From assembly GCA_017656505.1 (NCBI GenBank), contig JACDNU010000010.1, positions 1-58,105 of the forward strand: 58,105 bases of DNA. Direction: 5' to 3'. Below, one piece after another: positions 31,560 through 39,326 of this stretch (within the stretch, counting starts at the first letter, position 1; each line of letters opens with the position of its first letter). The notes below the pieces were generated by a model. It saw nothing but the letters and a program-made list of their open reading frames with translations, had not been told where the DNA came from and made no database searches. This stretch comes from Archaeoglobus sp. (lineage in GTDB: Archaea; Halobacteriota; Archaeoglobi; Archaeoglobales; Archaeoglobaceae). Made by a program: the position numbers and the translations under genes.

Positions 31560-32576
31560 TCAACCAAACAAAGCTCCAAGGCCCTCTATAGCCTCTTCTT
31601 CCTTCTTCTCTTCCTCCTCTTCCTCTTCTTCCTTCTTTTCCTCTTCTTTTACCTCCTCCACAACTTCCTCAACCTTCTCAACCACTCTCACCTGAAGCGA
31701 GGCGGATAGCTCTTCATCAAGAGCGTCAGATGGAAGTTGGGAGGCTAAAGAAAGCATATCACTATGAGCTTTAGCAAGAAGATCGGCTATCACATCTCTC
31801 TCCGGTATCGCAGCGTTAACGGCGAGATTCTTCGCTTGCGTAACAGCTTTAATTAGAAGTACTTCTGCAGTCTCAGGTGTTACGTAGGCAGCGTTAACGG
31901 CAAGATTCAAAGCCTTTGTGTAAGCTTCGGTGAATTGCTTGGAGATTGCTTCAACGTCAATTCTTAGATCTTCCGGTGTGAAGACTATTCCCTTCTCTAT
32001 AAGAACCCTCGTGTCAAGTCCAAGTTTGACCGGCTTTATCTCGAGCATTTCTAATGCTTTGGCAACCTCCGGCTTTACAACCTCTCCTGCCTTAACAACC
32101 GTAACCGTATCCTTTATCACGATCTTCCCCTTTTCTATCGCAGCTGGCAAGCCGGCAAGCTGCAGATCTCCAAGCACTGGGCCAGGTGGGAAGGATGTTG
32201 GGCCTTTCTCCACAACAACATCCACCGGCGATATCTGCCTGGGTTTAAGGGGAGAGGGCACCTTCGTCTTCTCAAGCTCCTTGAAAAGCTTGAAAGGATT
32301 TAACTCGGATGCGACGAATGCAACCTGATCGCCCAAGAAGTCTTCAAGCTTTTTGAAGTCTCCTCCCTCCTCTTCCAAGGCTTTCTTGATGAGATTGTTC
32401 TTCACAACTCTCAGCTTTATCTTATCTCTGAAGTCCCTCCTTATCTTCGCCATCTGCATCGCTGTAACGCCTCTGAAACTAACTAAGCCCACAACTGGAT
32501 ATTCTTTAAGATATCTCCTTATCTCCTCGACATCCCTTAGCTTCCATTGGGGTACAGCACCTTTCACGGCTGCCAT
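31560..32576 (-). CDS. rplP0: Ribosomal protein P0 (L10e)
   Basis: P0 anchors the P1 dimers on the ribosome. The 338-residue protein has the L10 domain (QWKLRDVEEIRRYLKEYPVVG, RVVKNNLIKKALEE), the archaeal insertion (KPRQISPVDVVVEKGPTSFPPGPVL), helical spine repeats for P1 dimers, and the acidic GLGALFG end. I use the second of two tandem ATGs, spaced 5 bases from GAGGGTG; its A overlaps the L1 stop. Confidence 0.96.
   Translation of the reverse strand: MAAVKGAVPQWKLRDVEEIRRYLKEYPVVGLVSFRGVTAMQMAKIRRDFRDKIKLRVVKNNLIKKALEEEGGDFKKLEDFLGDQVAFVASELNPFKLFKELEKTKVPSPLKPRQISPVDVVVEKGPTSFPPGPVLGDLQLAGLPAAIEKGKIVIKDTVTVVKAGEVVKPEVAKALEMLEIKPVKLGLDTRVLIEKGIVFTPEDLRIDVEAISKQFTEAYTKALNLAVNAAYVTPETAEVLLIKAVTQAKNLAVNAAIPERDVIADLLAKAHSDMLSLASQLPSDALDEELSASLQVRVVEKVEEVVEEVKEEEKKEEEEEEEEKKEEEAIEGLGALFG
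31562..31643 (-). repeat. 82-bp exact repeat, copy in rplP0
   Basis: Second copy of the sequence at 31212-31293, in the same orientation, 350 bases apart. Confidence 0.85.
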
Positions 32577-33223
32577 CATATCACCCTCACTGCTGGGCCC
32601 ATGGTTGTTTTAACGTAAACGGATTTCACGTTATTTATCGCGTTTTCGTATTTGTTTTCTACCACTTTCAGAATCTCAAGGATGTTGTCTGATATTTTGT
32701 CTGCATCGAGCTCCTTTGTGCCTACAGGGGCGTGGAAGGTTAGCTTGTCCCTCGTTCTTATTTTGACAGATTTCTTTAACCTCTGAATAACTGGCGTTGG
32801 ATCGGAAAGCGGAGGAATCGGCTGGGGGATTTTCCCTCTCGGGCCGAGAATCGGGCCAAGTTTCTTACCTATCTCGGGCATGAGTGGAGCTTCGGCGATA
32901 AAGAAGTCGATCTCGTTAGCTATCTTCCTGAGCCTTCTCTTGTCCTTTGCAAGCTCGTCTATGTCTTCCGGAGAGAGAACTACATCCGCTCCAGCCTCCT
33001 TCGCTTTCAAAGCTGTGTCACCTTTGGCAAAAACGCCAACCTTCCTGTCCTTGCCCGTTCCATGTGGTAAAGTAATAAGAGCATCGATTCTGTTCTCGGG
33101 CTTCTTCATGTCGAGGTTCTTGAGATTTACGGCAATCTCTACAGTCTCCACAAAATTTCTCTGTTTGGAATTCTCCACTGCCCTCTCTACAGCCTCTTTT
33201 ACCTTACTCTTTTCCACCAACAT
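32576..33223 (-). CDS. rpl1: Ribosomal protein L1
   Basis: The 215-residue protein forms the L1 stalk at the ribosomal E site and in several archaea represses its own operon. Typical blocks are ALITLPHGTGKDRKVGVFAKG, FIAEAPLMPEIGKKLGPILGPRGKIP and ITFHAPVGTKELDADK-like sequence. I start it at the ATG at 33223, after GGTGGTGAAA; a GTG three codons up lies within the Shine-Dalgarno site. It begins L1-P0-P1; L11, often first in archaea, is not adjacent. Confidence 0.96.
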   Translation of the reverse strand: MLVEKSKVKEAVERAVENSKQRNFVETVEIAVNLKNLDMKKPENRIDALITLPHGTGKDRKVGVFAKGDTALKAKEAGADVVLSPEDIDELAKDKRRLRKIANEIDFFIAEAPLMPEIGKKLGPILGPRGKIPQPIPPLSDPTPVIQRLKKSVKIRTRDKLTFHAPVGTKELDADKISDNILEILKVVENKYENAINNVKSVYVKTTMGPAVRVI

Positions 33224-33231
33224 TTTCACCA

Positions 33232-33262
33232 CCGTAGTCCGAGCGGCACGAGCCTCCTACGG
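33232..33262 (-). promoter_or_regulatory. Hairpin in the L1 leader next to the ribosome-binding site
   Basis: On the minus strand CCGTAG (33262-33257) pairs with CTACGG (33237-33232), with an inner GAG/CTC pairing. The closing GG of the stem is the first part of the GGTGGTG ribosome-binding site of rpl1. The placement suits autogenous control by L1, although I cannot confirm the L1 recognition bases. Confidence 0.45.
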
Positions 33263-33381
33263 GAACTAACGGAAACTCAGCAATAACGCTTACCGGATGG
33301 GTATTTTAACTTAACGGTAACCTTGATGCTACTACTTTATTATTACATCAAAGTATATCCAAATAGAAAATAAATGTTTAT

Positions 33382-33395
33382 CCCAAAATTTTGGG
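33382..33395. promoter_or_regulatory. Perfect palindrome upstream of tusA-iscS-iscU
   Basis: CCCAAAATTTTGGG is a perfect 14-base palindrome just upstream of a TATA element (TTTTATTTATATTAG, 33401-33415) for tusA. It is in the place of an activator site or a repressor that competes with TFB. It is also about 160 bases upstream of rpl1. Confidence 0.55.
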
Positions 33396-33431
33396 GAAAC
33401 TTTTATTTATATTAGTATTAACTTTCTAACT

Positions 33432-33680
33432 ATGGATGAGAGTTCGAAGATTAAAGCTGATTCGGTTGTGGATTGCTTGGGTTTGTTCTGTCCTGAACCG
33501 ATTCTTCGAACGAGGCTCGCAATAGATGAGGTTGAAGTGGGCCAGATAATCGAAGTTATAGCTGATGATCCCTCTGCCGAGAACGACATCAAAGCATGGG
33601 CGAAGCATACGGGACATGAAATCCTGAAAATAGAGAAGATAGATGGTGAATTTCATTTCTTCATCAAGAGGGTAAAATGA
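33432..33680 (+). CDS. TusA-family sulfur carrier
   Basis: An 82-residue protein with the TusA signature VVDCLGLFCPEPILRTRLAI; the Cys of CPEP carries persulfide sulfur. It ends in EFHFFIKRVK as family members do. TusA proteins accept sulfur from cysteine desulfurases, and iscS and iscU follow here, so sulfur relay for tRNA or Fe-S work is likely. The ATG is about 25 bases from a TATA element and probably leaderless. Confidence 0.9.
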   Translation: MDESSKIKADSVVDCLGLFCPEPILRTRLAIDEVEVGQIIEVIADDPSAENDIKAWAKHTGHEILKIEKIDGEFHFFIKRVK

Positions 33681-33748
33681 ACGAGATGAGCGAGATTAGA
33701 AAGATGAACGAAGAGGAAATGTAAAAGTTAAGACAAAAAGGTGATTTT

Positions 33749-34912
33749 ATGGCGTATTTTGATTACGCAAACGGCTGTCCGGTAGACGAAAGGGTAATCG
33801 AGGCGATGATGCCCTACATGACCGATGAAATAGGAAATCCCTCCTCAGTTCATTCTCTTGGCTTGAAAGCGAGAAAAGCTTTGGATGATGCAAGAGAAAA
33901 AGTGTCTATGCTGATAAATGGTGCTGAAGGAGATATAATTTTCACATCCGGAGCTACAGAAGCGAACAATCTTGCCATAATAGGCTACGGAATGAGATAT
34001 AAAAGAAAAGGGAACCATATCATTGCATCCTCGATCGAGCATATGTCCGTGATTAATTCCTGCAAGTTCCTTCAAAAGAATGGGTTTGAAGTTACGTTCA
34101 TTCCGGTTGACAGGAATGGAATTGTAGATGTAGAGGAAATTGAGAAGAGCATAAGGCCAGATACGATTTTGGTTACGGTTCAGCACGCAAATGGCGAAAT
34201 AGGCACGATCCAGCCGGTTGAAGAAATAGGCAAGATCGTAAAGGAGAAAGGCGTGGCCTTCCACGTCGATGCGAGCGCCTCCCTTGGAAAGATAGAAGTT
34301 GATGTGGAAAGGATGGGTGCGGATCTGGTAACTCTCTCATCAAACGACATATATGGGCCAAGAGGAGTGGGTGGGCTTTTCATAAGAAGAGGCATAAGAG
34401 TTCAGCCCATAATCGTTGGTGGAGGACAGGAGAAGGGTTTGAGGAGTGGAACCGAAAACGTTGCTGGAATAGTTGGTTTTGGAAAGGCTGCCGAAATTGC
34501 GAAAGAGGAGTACAAGGAGGAGGCAAGGAGGGAGGAGAAGCTCAGGGATGAACTGATAGCAAGAATTCTAGAAATAGAGGAAACCTATCTCAATGGTCAT
34601 CCTGAGCTTAGGCTACCGAACAATGTGAACGTGAGATTTAGCTACATAGAAGGTGAGTCTCTCGTTTTAAGCCTTGACATGGAGGGAATCTACGCTTCTA
34701 CAGCTTCAGCCTGCACATCTAAAACTCTCGAACCCAGCCACGTGCTGATAGCTTGCGGGTTGAAACATGAGGAGGCTCATGGATCATTGCTGTTCACTCT
34801 TGGTAAGGGAAATACCGAAGAGGACATTGACAGACTCATGGAAGTTCTGCCAAAAGTTGTGGAGAGGTTGAGGATGATGTCGCCCCTCTACAGAAAGAGC
34901 AAAGGGGGCTGA
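33749..34912 (+). CDS. iscS: IscS/NifS-type cysteine desulfurase without the PLP lysine
   Basis: IscS takes sulfur from cysteine for Fe-S cluster assembly. The 387-residue protein keeps [41 protein letters not shown] (PLP-binding Asp) and the mobile-loop Cys322 in [14 protein letters not shown]. But where the PLP Schiff-base lysine belongs (SxHKxYGPKG) it reads [10 protein letters not shown] with Asp200. The same change (Asp199) is known from Archaeoglobus fulgidus IscS, which has been studied structurally, so this is a lineage trait rather than a broken gene. It is followed by iscU and preceded by tusA. Confidence 0.93.
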   Translation: MAYFDYANGCPVDERVIEAMMPYMTDEIGNPSSVHSLGLKARKALDDAREKVSMLINGAEGDIIFTSGATEANNLAIIGYGMRYKRKGNHIIASSIEHMSVINSCKFLQKNGFEVTFIPVDRNGIVDVEEIEKSIRPDTILVTVQHANGEIGTIQPVEEIGKIVKEKGVAFHVDASASLGKIEVDVERMGADLVTLSSNDIYGPRGVGGLFIRRGIRVQPIIVGGGQEKGLRSGTENVAGIVGFGKAAEIAKEEYKEEARREEKLRDELIARILEIEETYLNGHPELRLPNNVNVRFSYIEGESLVLSLDMEGIYASTASACTSKTLEPSHVLIACGLKHEEAHGSLLFTLGKGNTEEDIDRLMEVLPKVVERLRMMSPLYRKSKGG

Positions 34913-34946
34913 AAAATGAAATTAAGATTGCTTGGAAGGTGGTGAG

Positions 34947-35411
34947 ATGTATTCAGAAAAAGTGATGGAGCATTTCAGAAATCCGAGGAATGTAGGCGAA
35001 ATTCCCGATGCCGACGGGGTGGGAGAAGTTGGTAATCCCGTTTGCGGAGATTTAATGAAAATAACGATAAAGGTGGAGGATGATCGAATAAAAGATATAA
35101 AATTCCAGACTTTCGGCTGCGGAGCTGCAATAGCGACGAGCTCGATGGTTACGGAGCTTGCAAAGGGGCTAACGCTGGAGGAGGCTTTGAAGATCTCAAA
35201 GCAAAAGGTGGCCGAAGAGTTGGGAGGCTTACCTCCTCAAAAAATGCATTGCTCAAATCTAGCAGCAGATGGCTTAAGAAGGGCGATCGTGGACTACTTA
35301 AAGAAAAGCGAAAGGATGGACAGGATAAAAGAGCTTGGGTTGGAGAAGGAACTGGAAAAAATGGAGAAAGGAGAATTGGACGATCACGGCGAGCTGTGTG
35401 AGGGGGTTTAG
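34947..35411 (+). CDS. iscU: IscU-type Fe-S cluster scaffold
   Basis: IscU builds [2Fe-2S] clusters from IscS-derived sulfur. The 154-residue protein has the three ligand cysteines in GNPVCGDLM (with the conserved Asp two residues on), FGCGAAIATSSM and MHCSNLAADGL. After the normal end near AIVDYLKK it has an extra charged helical tail of about 35 residues (RIKELGLEKELEKMEKGELD) ending DDHGELCEGV. The ATG at 34947 directly follows GGTGGTGAG, an excellent ribosome-binding site; an upstream in-frame TTG would use that site as coding sequence. Confidence 0.93.
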   Translation: MYSEKVMEHFRNPRNVGEIPDADGVGEVGNPVCGDLMKITIKVEDDRIKDIKFQTFGCGAAIATSSMVTELAKGLTLEEALKISKQKVAEELGGLPPQKMHCSNLAADGLRRAIVDYLKKSERMDRIKELGLEKELEKMEKGELDDHGELCEGV

Positions 35412-35517
35412 GATTAGAGTTTTAGGATTTCTTTACGATAGTGCTTTTTCAAAGCCTAGCTCTTGCTAAATAAAACGCATAACAGGTTCTGAAGACGGAA
35501 GACAATCATTCAGGAAC

Positions 35518-36783
35518 TCAGGAAAACAAGAATTCCGGAATTTTCTGTTTTCCAACGATGTCGCCGAAGTTCTCTCTTTCCCTTATAACAAAAATCTCCC
35601 CATCCTTAACGAGCACCTCCGCGCATCTTGGCCTGCCGTTGTACTGGCTGCTCATAACGAATCCATATGCTCCGGCGTCGAATATCGCTATAACGTCTCC
35701 CTTCTCCACCTTGGGCAGTTTTCTGTCCTCAGCCAGAATGTCTCCGCTCTCGCATATTGGCCCGGCGATGGTGTAGGTTTCTTCAGCTTCGCGATCCATT
35801 TTGTTAGCCACTGCAACCCTGTGGTAAGCGCCATACATCGCAGGCCGGATTAGGAGGTTAAAGCCCGCATCCACATTCACGAAGTTCTTGTAAGCCCTCT
35901 TGACAGAATTCACCCCTGCAAGCAGAACCGTTGTGTTGCCAACGATGCTCCTCCCCGGCTCCAGATGCAGTTCGATATCCGGATTTATCTCGGCCTTTCT
36001 TTTCTCAAAAACGGGCAGAATTGCTTTAGAAAAATCATCTGGAGTTAATGCTCCCTTTCCATCGTAATCGATTCCCGGGCCGCCTCCCAAATCGATGAAT
36101 TCAAGGTTTATTCCCTCCTTCTTCAGCTCCGCAACCAGATCGAAGATCTTGTTTAAAGCCTCAATGAACGGACTCGCGTCGAGTATCTGACTACCGATAT
36201 GGCAGTGAATGCCCTTAGGAACTACATTCGGAAGTTCCGCAGCTTTTCTGTAAGCTTCGATAACCTCATCCTTCGGTATGCCGAATTTGGAAGTTTTCAG
36301 CCCGGTTGCAATTTTCGGATGCGTTTCCGGCGAGACATCTGGATTTACCCTGAAGGTTATCTCAACATCCTTGCCAAGCTTTGAAGCTATATCCGAGATC
36401 GCATGAAGCTCATCCAAGCTATCAACGCTAAACGCAACCCCTGCTTTTATTCCCATCTCTATCTCCCAGTCTGCCTTGCTGTTCCCATTGAAGAGGATTT
36501 TTTCCGGGGGAAAGCCTGCGAGCAAAGCAAGATAAAGCTCTCCAGCGCTAAAAACATCTGCCCCAAAGCCCTCTTTCAATATTATTTTAAGAATCGCAAG
36601 GTTGAAGTTGGCTTTAACGGCGTAGAGGATTTTTTGTTCTTTAAAAGCCCGTTTGTAAGCTTCGATGTTCTCTTTAAGCTTGGAGTAAGATGTAACGTAA
36701 ACTGGAGTGCCTGTTGCTTTTATTATTTCGTCAAATCTTACACCATCGATCGTCAAAACCCCATTCTCAACTGAAAAACCCAT
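35518..36783 (-). CDS. lysA: Diaminopimelate decarboxylase
   Basis: LysA makes lysine from meso-diaminopimelate. The 421-residue fold-type III PLP enzyme has ILYAVKANFNLAILK (PLP Lys, near residue 55), IHCHIGSQILD, GGGPGIDYDG, HLEPGRSIVGN and the second-subunit CESGDIL block. It lies 26 bases downstream of dapL on the same strand, so dapL-lysA forms a lysine pathway pair using the aminotransferase variant. Confidence 0.95.
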   Translation of the reverse strand: MGFSVENGVLTIDGVRFDEIIKATGTPVYVTSYSKLKENIEAYKRAFKEQKILYAVKANFNLAILKIILKEGFGADVFSAGELYLALLAGFPPEKILFNGNSKADWEIEMGIKAGVAFSVDSLDELHAISDIASKLGKDVEITFRVNPDVSPETHPKIATGLKTSKFGIPKDEVIEAYRKAAELPNVVPKGIHCHIGSQILDASPFIEALNKIFDLVAELKKEGINLEFIDLGGGPGIDYDGKGALTPDDFSKAILPVFEKRKAEINPDIELHLEPGRSIVGNTTVLLAGVNSVKRAYKNFVNVDAGFNLLIRPAMYGAYHRVAVANKMDREAEETYTIAGPICESGDILAEDRKLPKVEKGDVIAIFDAGAYGFVMSSQYNGRPRCAEVLVKDGEIFVIRERENFGDIVGKQKIPEFLFS

Positions 36784-36809
36784 AAAACCACCTAACCAAC
36801 CTATCCAAT

Positions 36810-37988
36810 CTATCCAGCCTCTCCAGCCTCTCCAATTTCCAGCCTTTCCAGCCTCTCAACCGCCTCTCTGATAACTGAAACGTCTCTCGTTAAGGCGAAT
36901 CTGATGAATCCCTCTCCTCCTACCCCAAACCCAACTCCCGGTGTTGCGAGAATTCCTGCCTCGTCCAGGAGCTTTTTCACGAAACTCATGCTGTCGTATG
37001 CAGCGGGAACCTTCGCCCAGACGTAGAAGGTTGCCTTGGGAGCGTAAACCTCGATTCCAGCTTTTCGCAGCCCTTCAACGAGTAGATCTCTTCTCTCCTT
37101 GTAAATCCGATTGTTTTCTTCAATAACGCTATCATCTCCAAGCAAAGCGGCTATGGCTGCTTCCTGAATCGCCTGGAATACACCACTATCCACATTCGTC
37201 TTCACCTTCAGCAAACCCTCCAAAGCCTCTTTGTTTCCAGCCGCGAATGCTACTCTCCAACCAGTCATGTTGTAAGTTTTTGATAGCGAATTAAACTCCA
37301 GCGTTACCTCGAACTCCGAATCAACTTCAAGAAAGCTCAGCGGCCTTTCCTCGAAGTAAACATCAGTATAGGCTGCATCGTGAGCGAGGATTATTTTGTG
37401 ATCGTAACAGAAATCCACCGCCTCCTTGATGAATTCTTTCTCGCATATTGCTGAGGTGGGGTTGTTTGGATAGTTCAGAAACATTATCTTTGCCTTCTTC
37501 GCAACATCAGCCGGGATCTTCTCAAAATCCGGAAGAAACCCTTTTTCTTCCTCCAATTTAACGGAAAAAGGCTTCCCTCCCGCAAGAATGGTTGCACCGC
37601 TGTAAACCGGATACCCGGGATCCGGAACTATCGCGTAATCCCCGCTATCGATGAAGGCAAGAGGTAAATGAGCGATTCCCTCCTTAGAACCAATGAGTGA
37701 GATTATCTCATCATCCTCAAGCTTCACACCTTTTCTTCTGAGATAGTAGGCAGCTACCGCTTCTCTAAAAGCTTGCATACCTTCGTAAGTTGGATACTTC
37801 TGATTTTCTACTTTTTTTGCGGCATTGCAAAGAGCATCGACCACATGAGATGGAGTTGGAAGATCTGGATCGCCAACGCCAAAGTCTATAACCTTTACAC
37901 CTTCTCTCAGCTTCTCAGCTTTCATCCTGTCGATTTCTGCGAAAAGGTAAGGTGGTAAGGCCTTTAGTTTCTCGGACAAATCGAACAT
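36810..37988 (-). CDS. dapL: LL-diaminopimelate aminotransferase-type enzyme
   Basis: DapL converts tetrahydrodipicolinate directly to LL-diaminopimelate. The 392-residue class I aminotransferase begins MFDLSEKLKALPPYLFAEID, has YPNNPTSAICEK (PLP-ring Asn) and FNSLSKTYNMTGWRVAF (PLP Lys). Adjacent lysA supports the assignment over a general aminotransferase. I choose the ATG at 37988, following GGTGATGGA; another ATG 12 bases upstream is possible. The last codons are made of a tandem repeat (ERLERLEIGEAGEAG). Confidence 0.85.
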   Translation of the reverse strand: MFDLSEKLKALPPYLFAEIDRMKAEKLREGVKVIDFGVGDPDLPTPSHVVDALCNAAKKVENQKYPTYEGMQAFREAVAAYYLRRKGVKLEDDEIISLIGSKEGIAHLPLAFIDSGDYAIVPDPGYPVYSGATILAGGKPFSVKLEEEKGFLPDFEKIPADVAKKAKIMFLNYPNNPTSAICEKEFIKEAVDFCYDHKIILAHDAAYTDVYFEERPLSFLEVDSEFEVTLEFNSLSKTYNMTGWRVAFAAGNKEALEGLLKVKTNVDSGVFQAIQEAAIAALLGDDSVIEENNRIYKERRDLLVEGLRKAGIEVYAPKATFYVWAKVPAAYDSMSFVKKLLDEAGILATPGVGFGVGGEGFIRFALTRDVSVIREAVERLERLEIGEAGEAG

Positions 37989-38165
37989 TCCATCACCCAT
38001 CTGACTTTCTCATGAAGTATAAAAAATTTTGCCGTAAACTGACGAATTTAAGAAAAACGATCAGTAAAATTAGGAAAATTTTGAGGAAATCAATTTTTTT
38101 ACGGTATTTTTAGGAATTTTGTTCAAATCCTAAGGTTCTTTTAAGTTGGGGTTGTTTTTTTCAAA

Positions 38166-39326
38166 TTAAGGCCTTTCATCGAGCGGAATGTAGCTTCTCC
38201 TTTCCGGCCCAATATAGTCTGCCCTCGGTCTTATCAGTCGATTATTCTCATACTGCTCGATAACATGAGCACACCATCCGGCTATCCTTCCGATAGCAAA
38301 GATGTTGACGTAAAGATCGTCGGGAATTCCGAGGGTTGCGTAAACGCTTGCGGAATAGAAGTCAACGTTGGGCAGCAGTCCCTTGTACTTGTAAACGGCC
38401 TCTTCAACAGCCTCGCTTATCTCATACCACTTGGGGTTTCTCTCTTCAGCAAGCCTTTTTGCCAAACTCTTAAGCTCCAGGGTTCGGGGATCCATAACTC
38501 TACGATACACCCTATGCCCGAACCCCATTATTCTCTCTCCCCGCTCTAGTTTTTCTCTGACGTAGCTATCAGCTCTCCATGGAACGGCTATCTCTCTCAG
38601 CATCTCCATAACCTTTTGGCTCGCCCCACCATGCAATGGGCCAAGCAGGGTTCCTGTGGCTGCGACTATACTCGCATAGATGTCTGCAAGGGTCGAGGCT
38701 GCTATTCTTGCTGCAAACGTGGAGGCGTTGAGCTCATGTTCTGCATGCAGAATCATGTCCAGATCTAAGCATTTCGCCATTGTTTGCGTAGGTTCTTCGC
38801 CGTGGAGCATGTAAAGGAAGTTGGCTGCATGATCCAGATCTTCCCTTGGATGCACAAGATGCTGTCCGCTCCGTATACGATGGAAGTAAGCCACTATCGT
38901 CGGAAATTTGGCAATAAGGCTGATAGACTTCTCTATGGTCATCTCATGGGTCTTGTGATGGATGTACTTGTCCATCGAGCCGAGGTACGAGGTTGCTGTT
39001 CTCAGCACGACCATCGGATGGGTGAACGGGGGGAGATGGGTTAGTAAACCGATTATTTGTGGAGGAAGGGATCTCTGCATTGCAAGAAGCTCCTTAAACT
39101 TCTCCAGCTCCCTCTTACTCGGCAAATCGCCGAAGAGCAGCAGATACGCCACCTCCTCGTAGCTTGAATTCTTTGCGAGATCGTGTATGTCATAGCCCCG
39201 ATACTCCAGAACTCCTCTCCCGCTCTCCACCGCTATTCTGCAAATCGATGAGCTGCACGCAACGACATCTTCAAGTCCCGAATTGCTTCTCAGCTCCTTC
39301 ACACCTTCACTAACCTCGCCTTTCAT
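38166..39326 (-). CDS. gltA: Citrate synthase
   Basis: The 386-residue enzyme condenses acetyl-CoA and oxaloacetate. It has YRGYDIHDLAKNSSYEEVAYLLL-type start, LHAEHELNASTFAAR (catalytic His), LLGPLHGGASQKVME (second His) and GFGHRVYRRVMDPR (catalytic Asp and citrate-binding Arg). The length fits type II archaeal enzymes. Its ATG overlaps the stop of the AMP phosphorylase gene upstream by four bases, so the two are coupled. A related 2-methylcitrate activity is possible, since an MmgE/PrpD gene occurs at 52308. Confidence 0.94.
   Translation of the reverse strand: MKGEVSEGVKELRSNSGLEDVVACSSSICRIAVESGRGVLEYRGYDIHDLAKNSSYEEVAYLLLFGDLPSKRELEKFKELLAMQRSLPPQIIGLLTHLPPFTHPMVVLRTATSYLGSMDKYIHHKTHEMTIEKSISLIAKFPTIVAYFHRIRSGQHLVHPREDLDHAANFLYMLHGEEPTQTMAKCLDLDMILHAEHELNASTFAARIAASTLADIYASIVAATGTLLGPLHGGASQKVMEMLREIAVPWRADSYVREKLERGERIMGFGHRVYRRVMDPRTLELKSLAKRLAEERNPKWYEISEAVEEAVYKYKGLLPNVDFYSASVYATLGIPDDLYVNIFAIGRIAGWCAHVIEQYENNRLIRPRADYIGPERRSYIPLDERP

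Noticed and set aside
33749-34912. iscS as a pseudogene because of the missing lysine
   Set aside because: The frame is intact, all other motifs are kept, and the same change is known in A. fulgidus.
38001-38165. A regulatory RNA in the gap between gltA and dapL
   Set aside because: The gap is A/T-rich with loosely repeated TTAGGAA words; no stable stem or known riboswitch core is visible.
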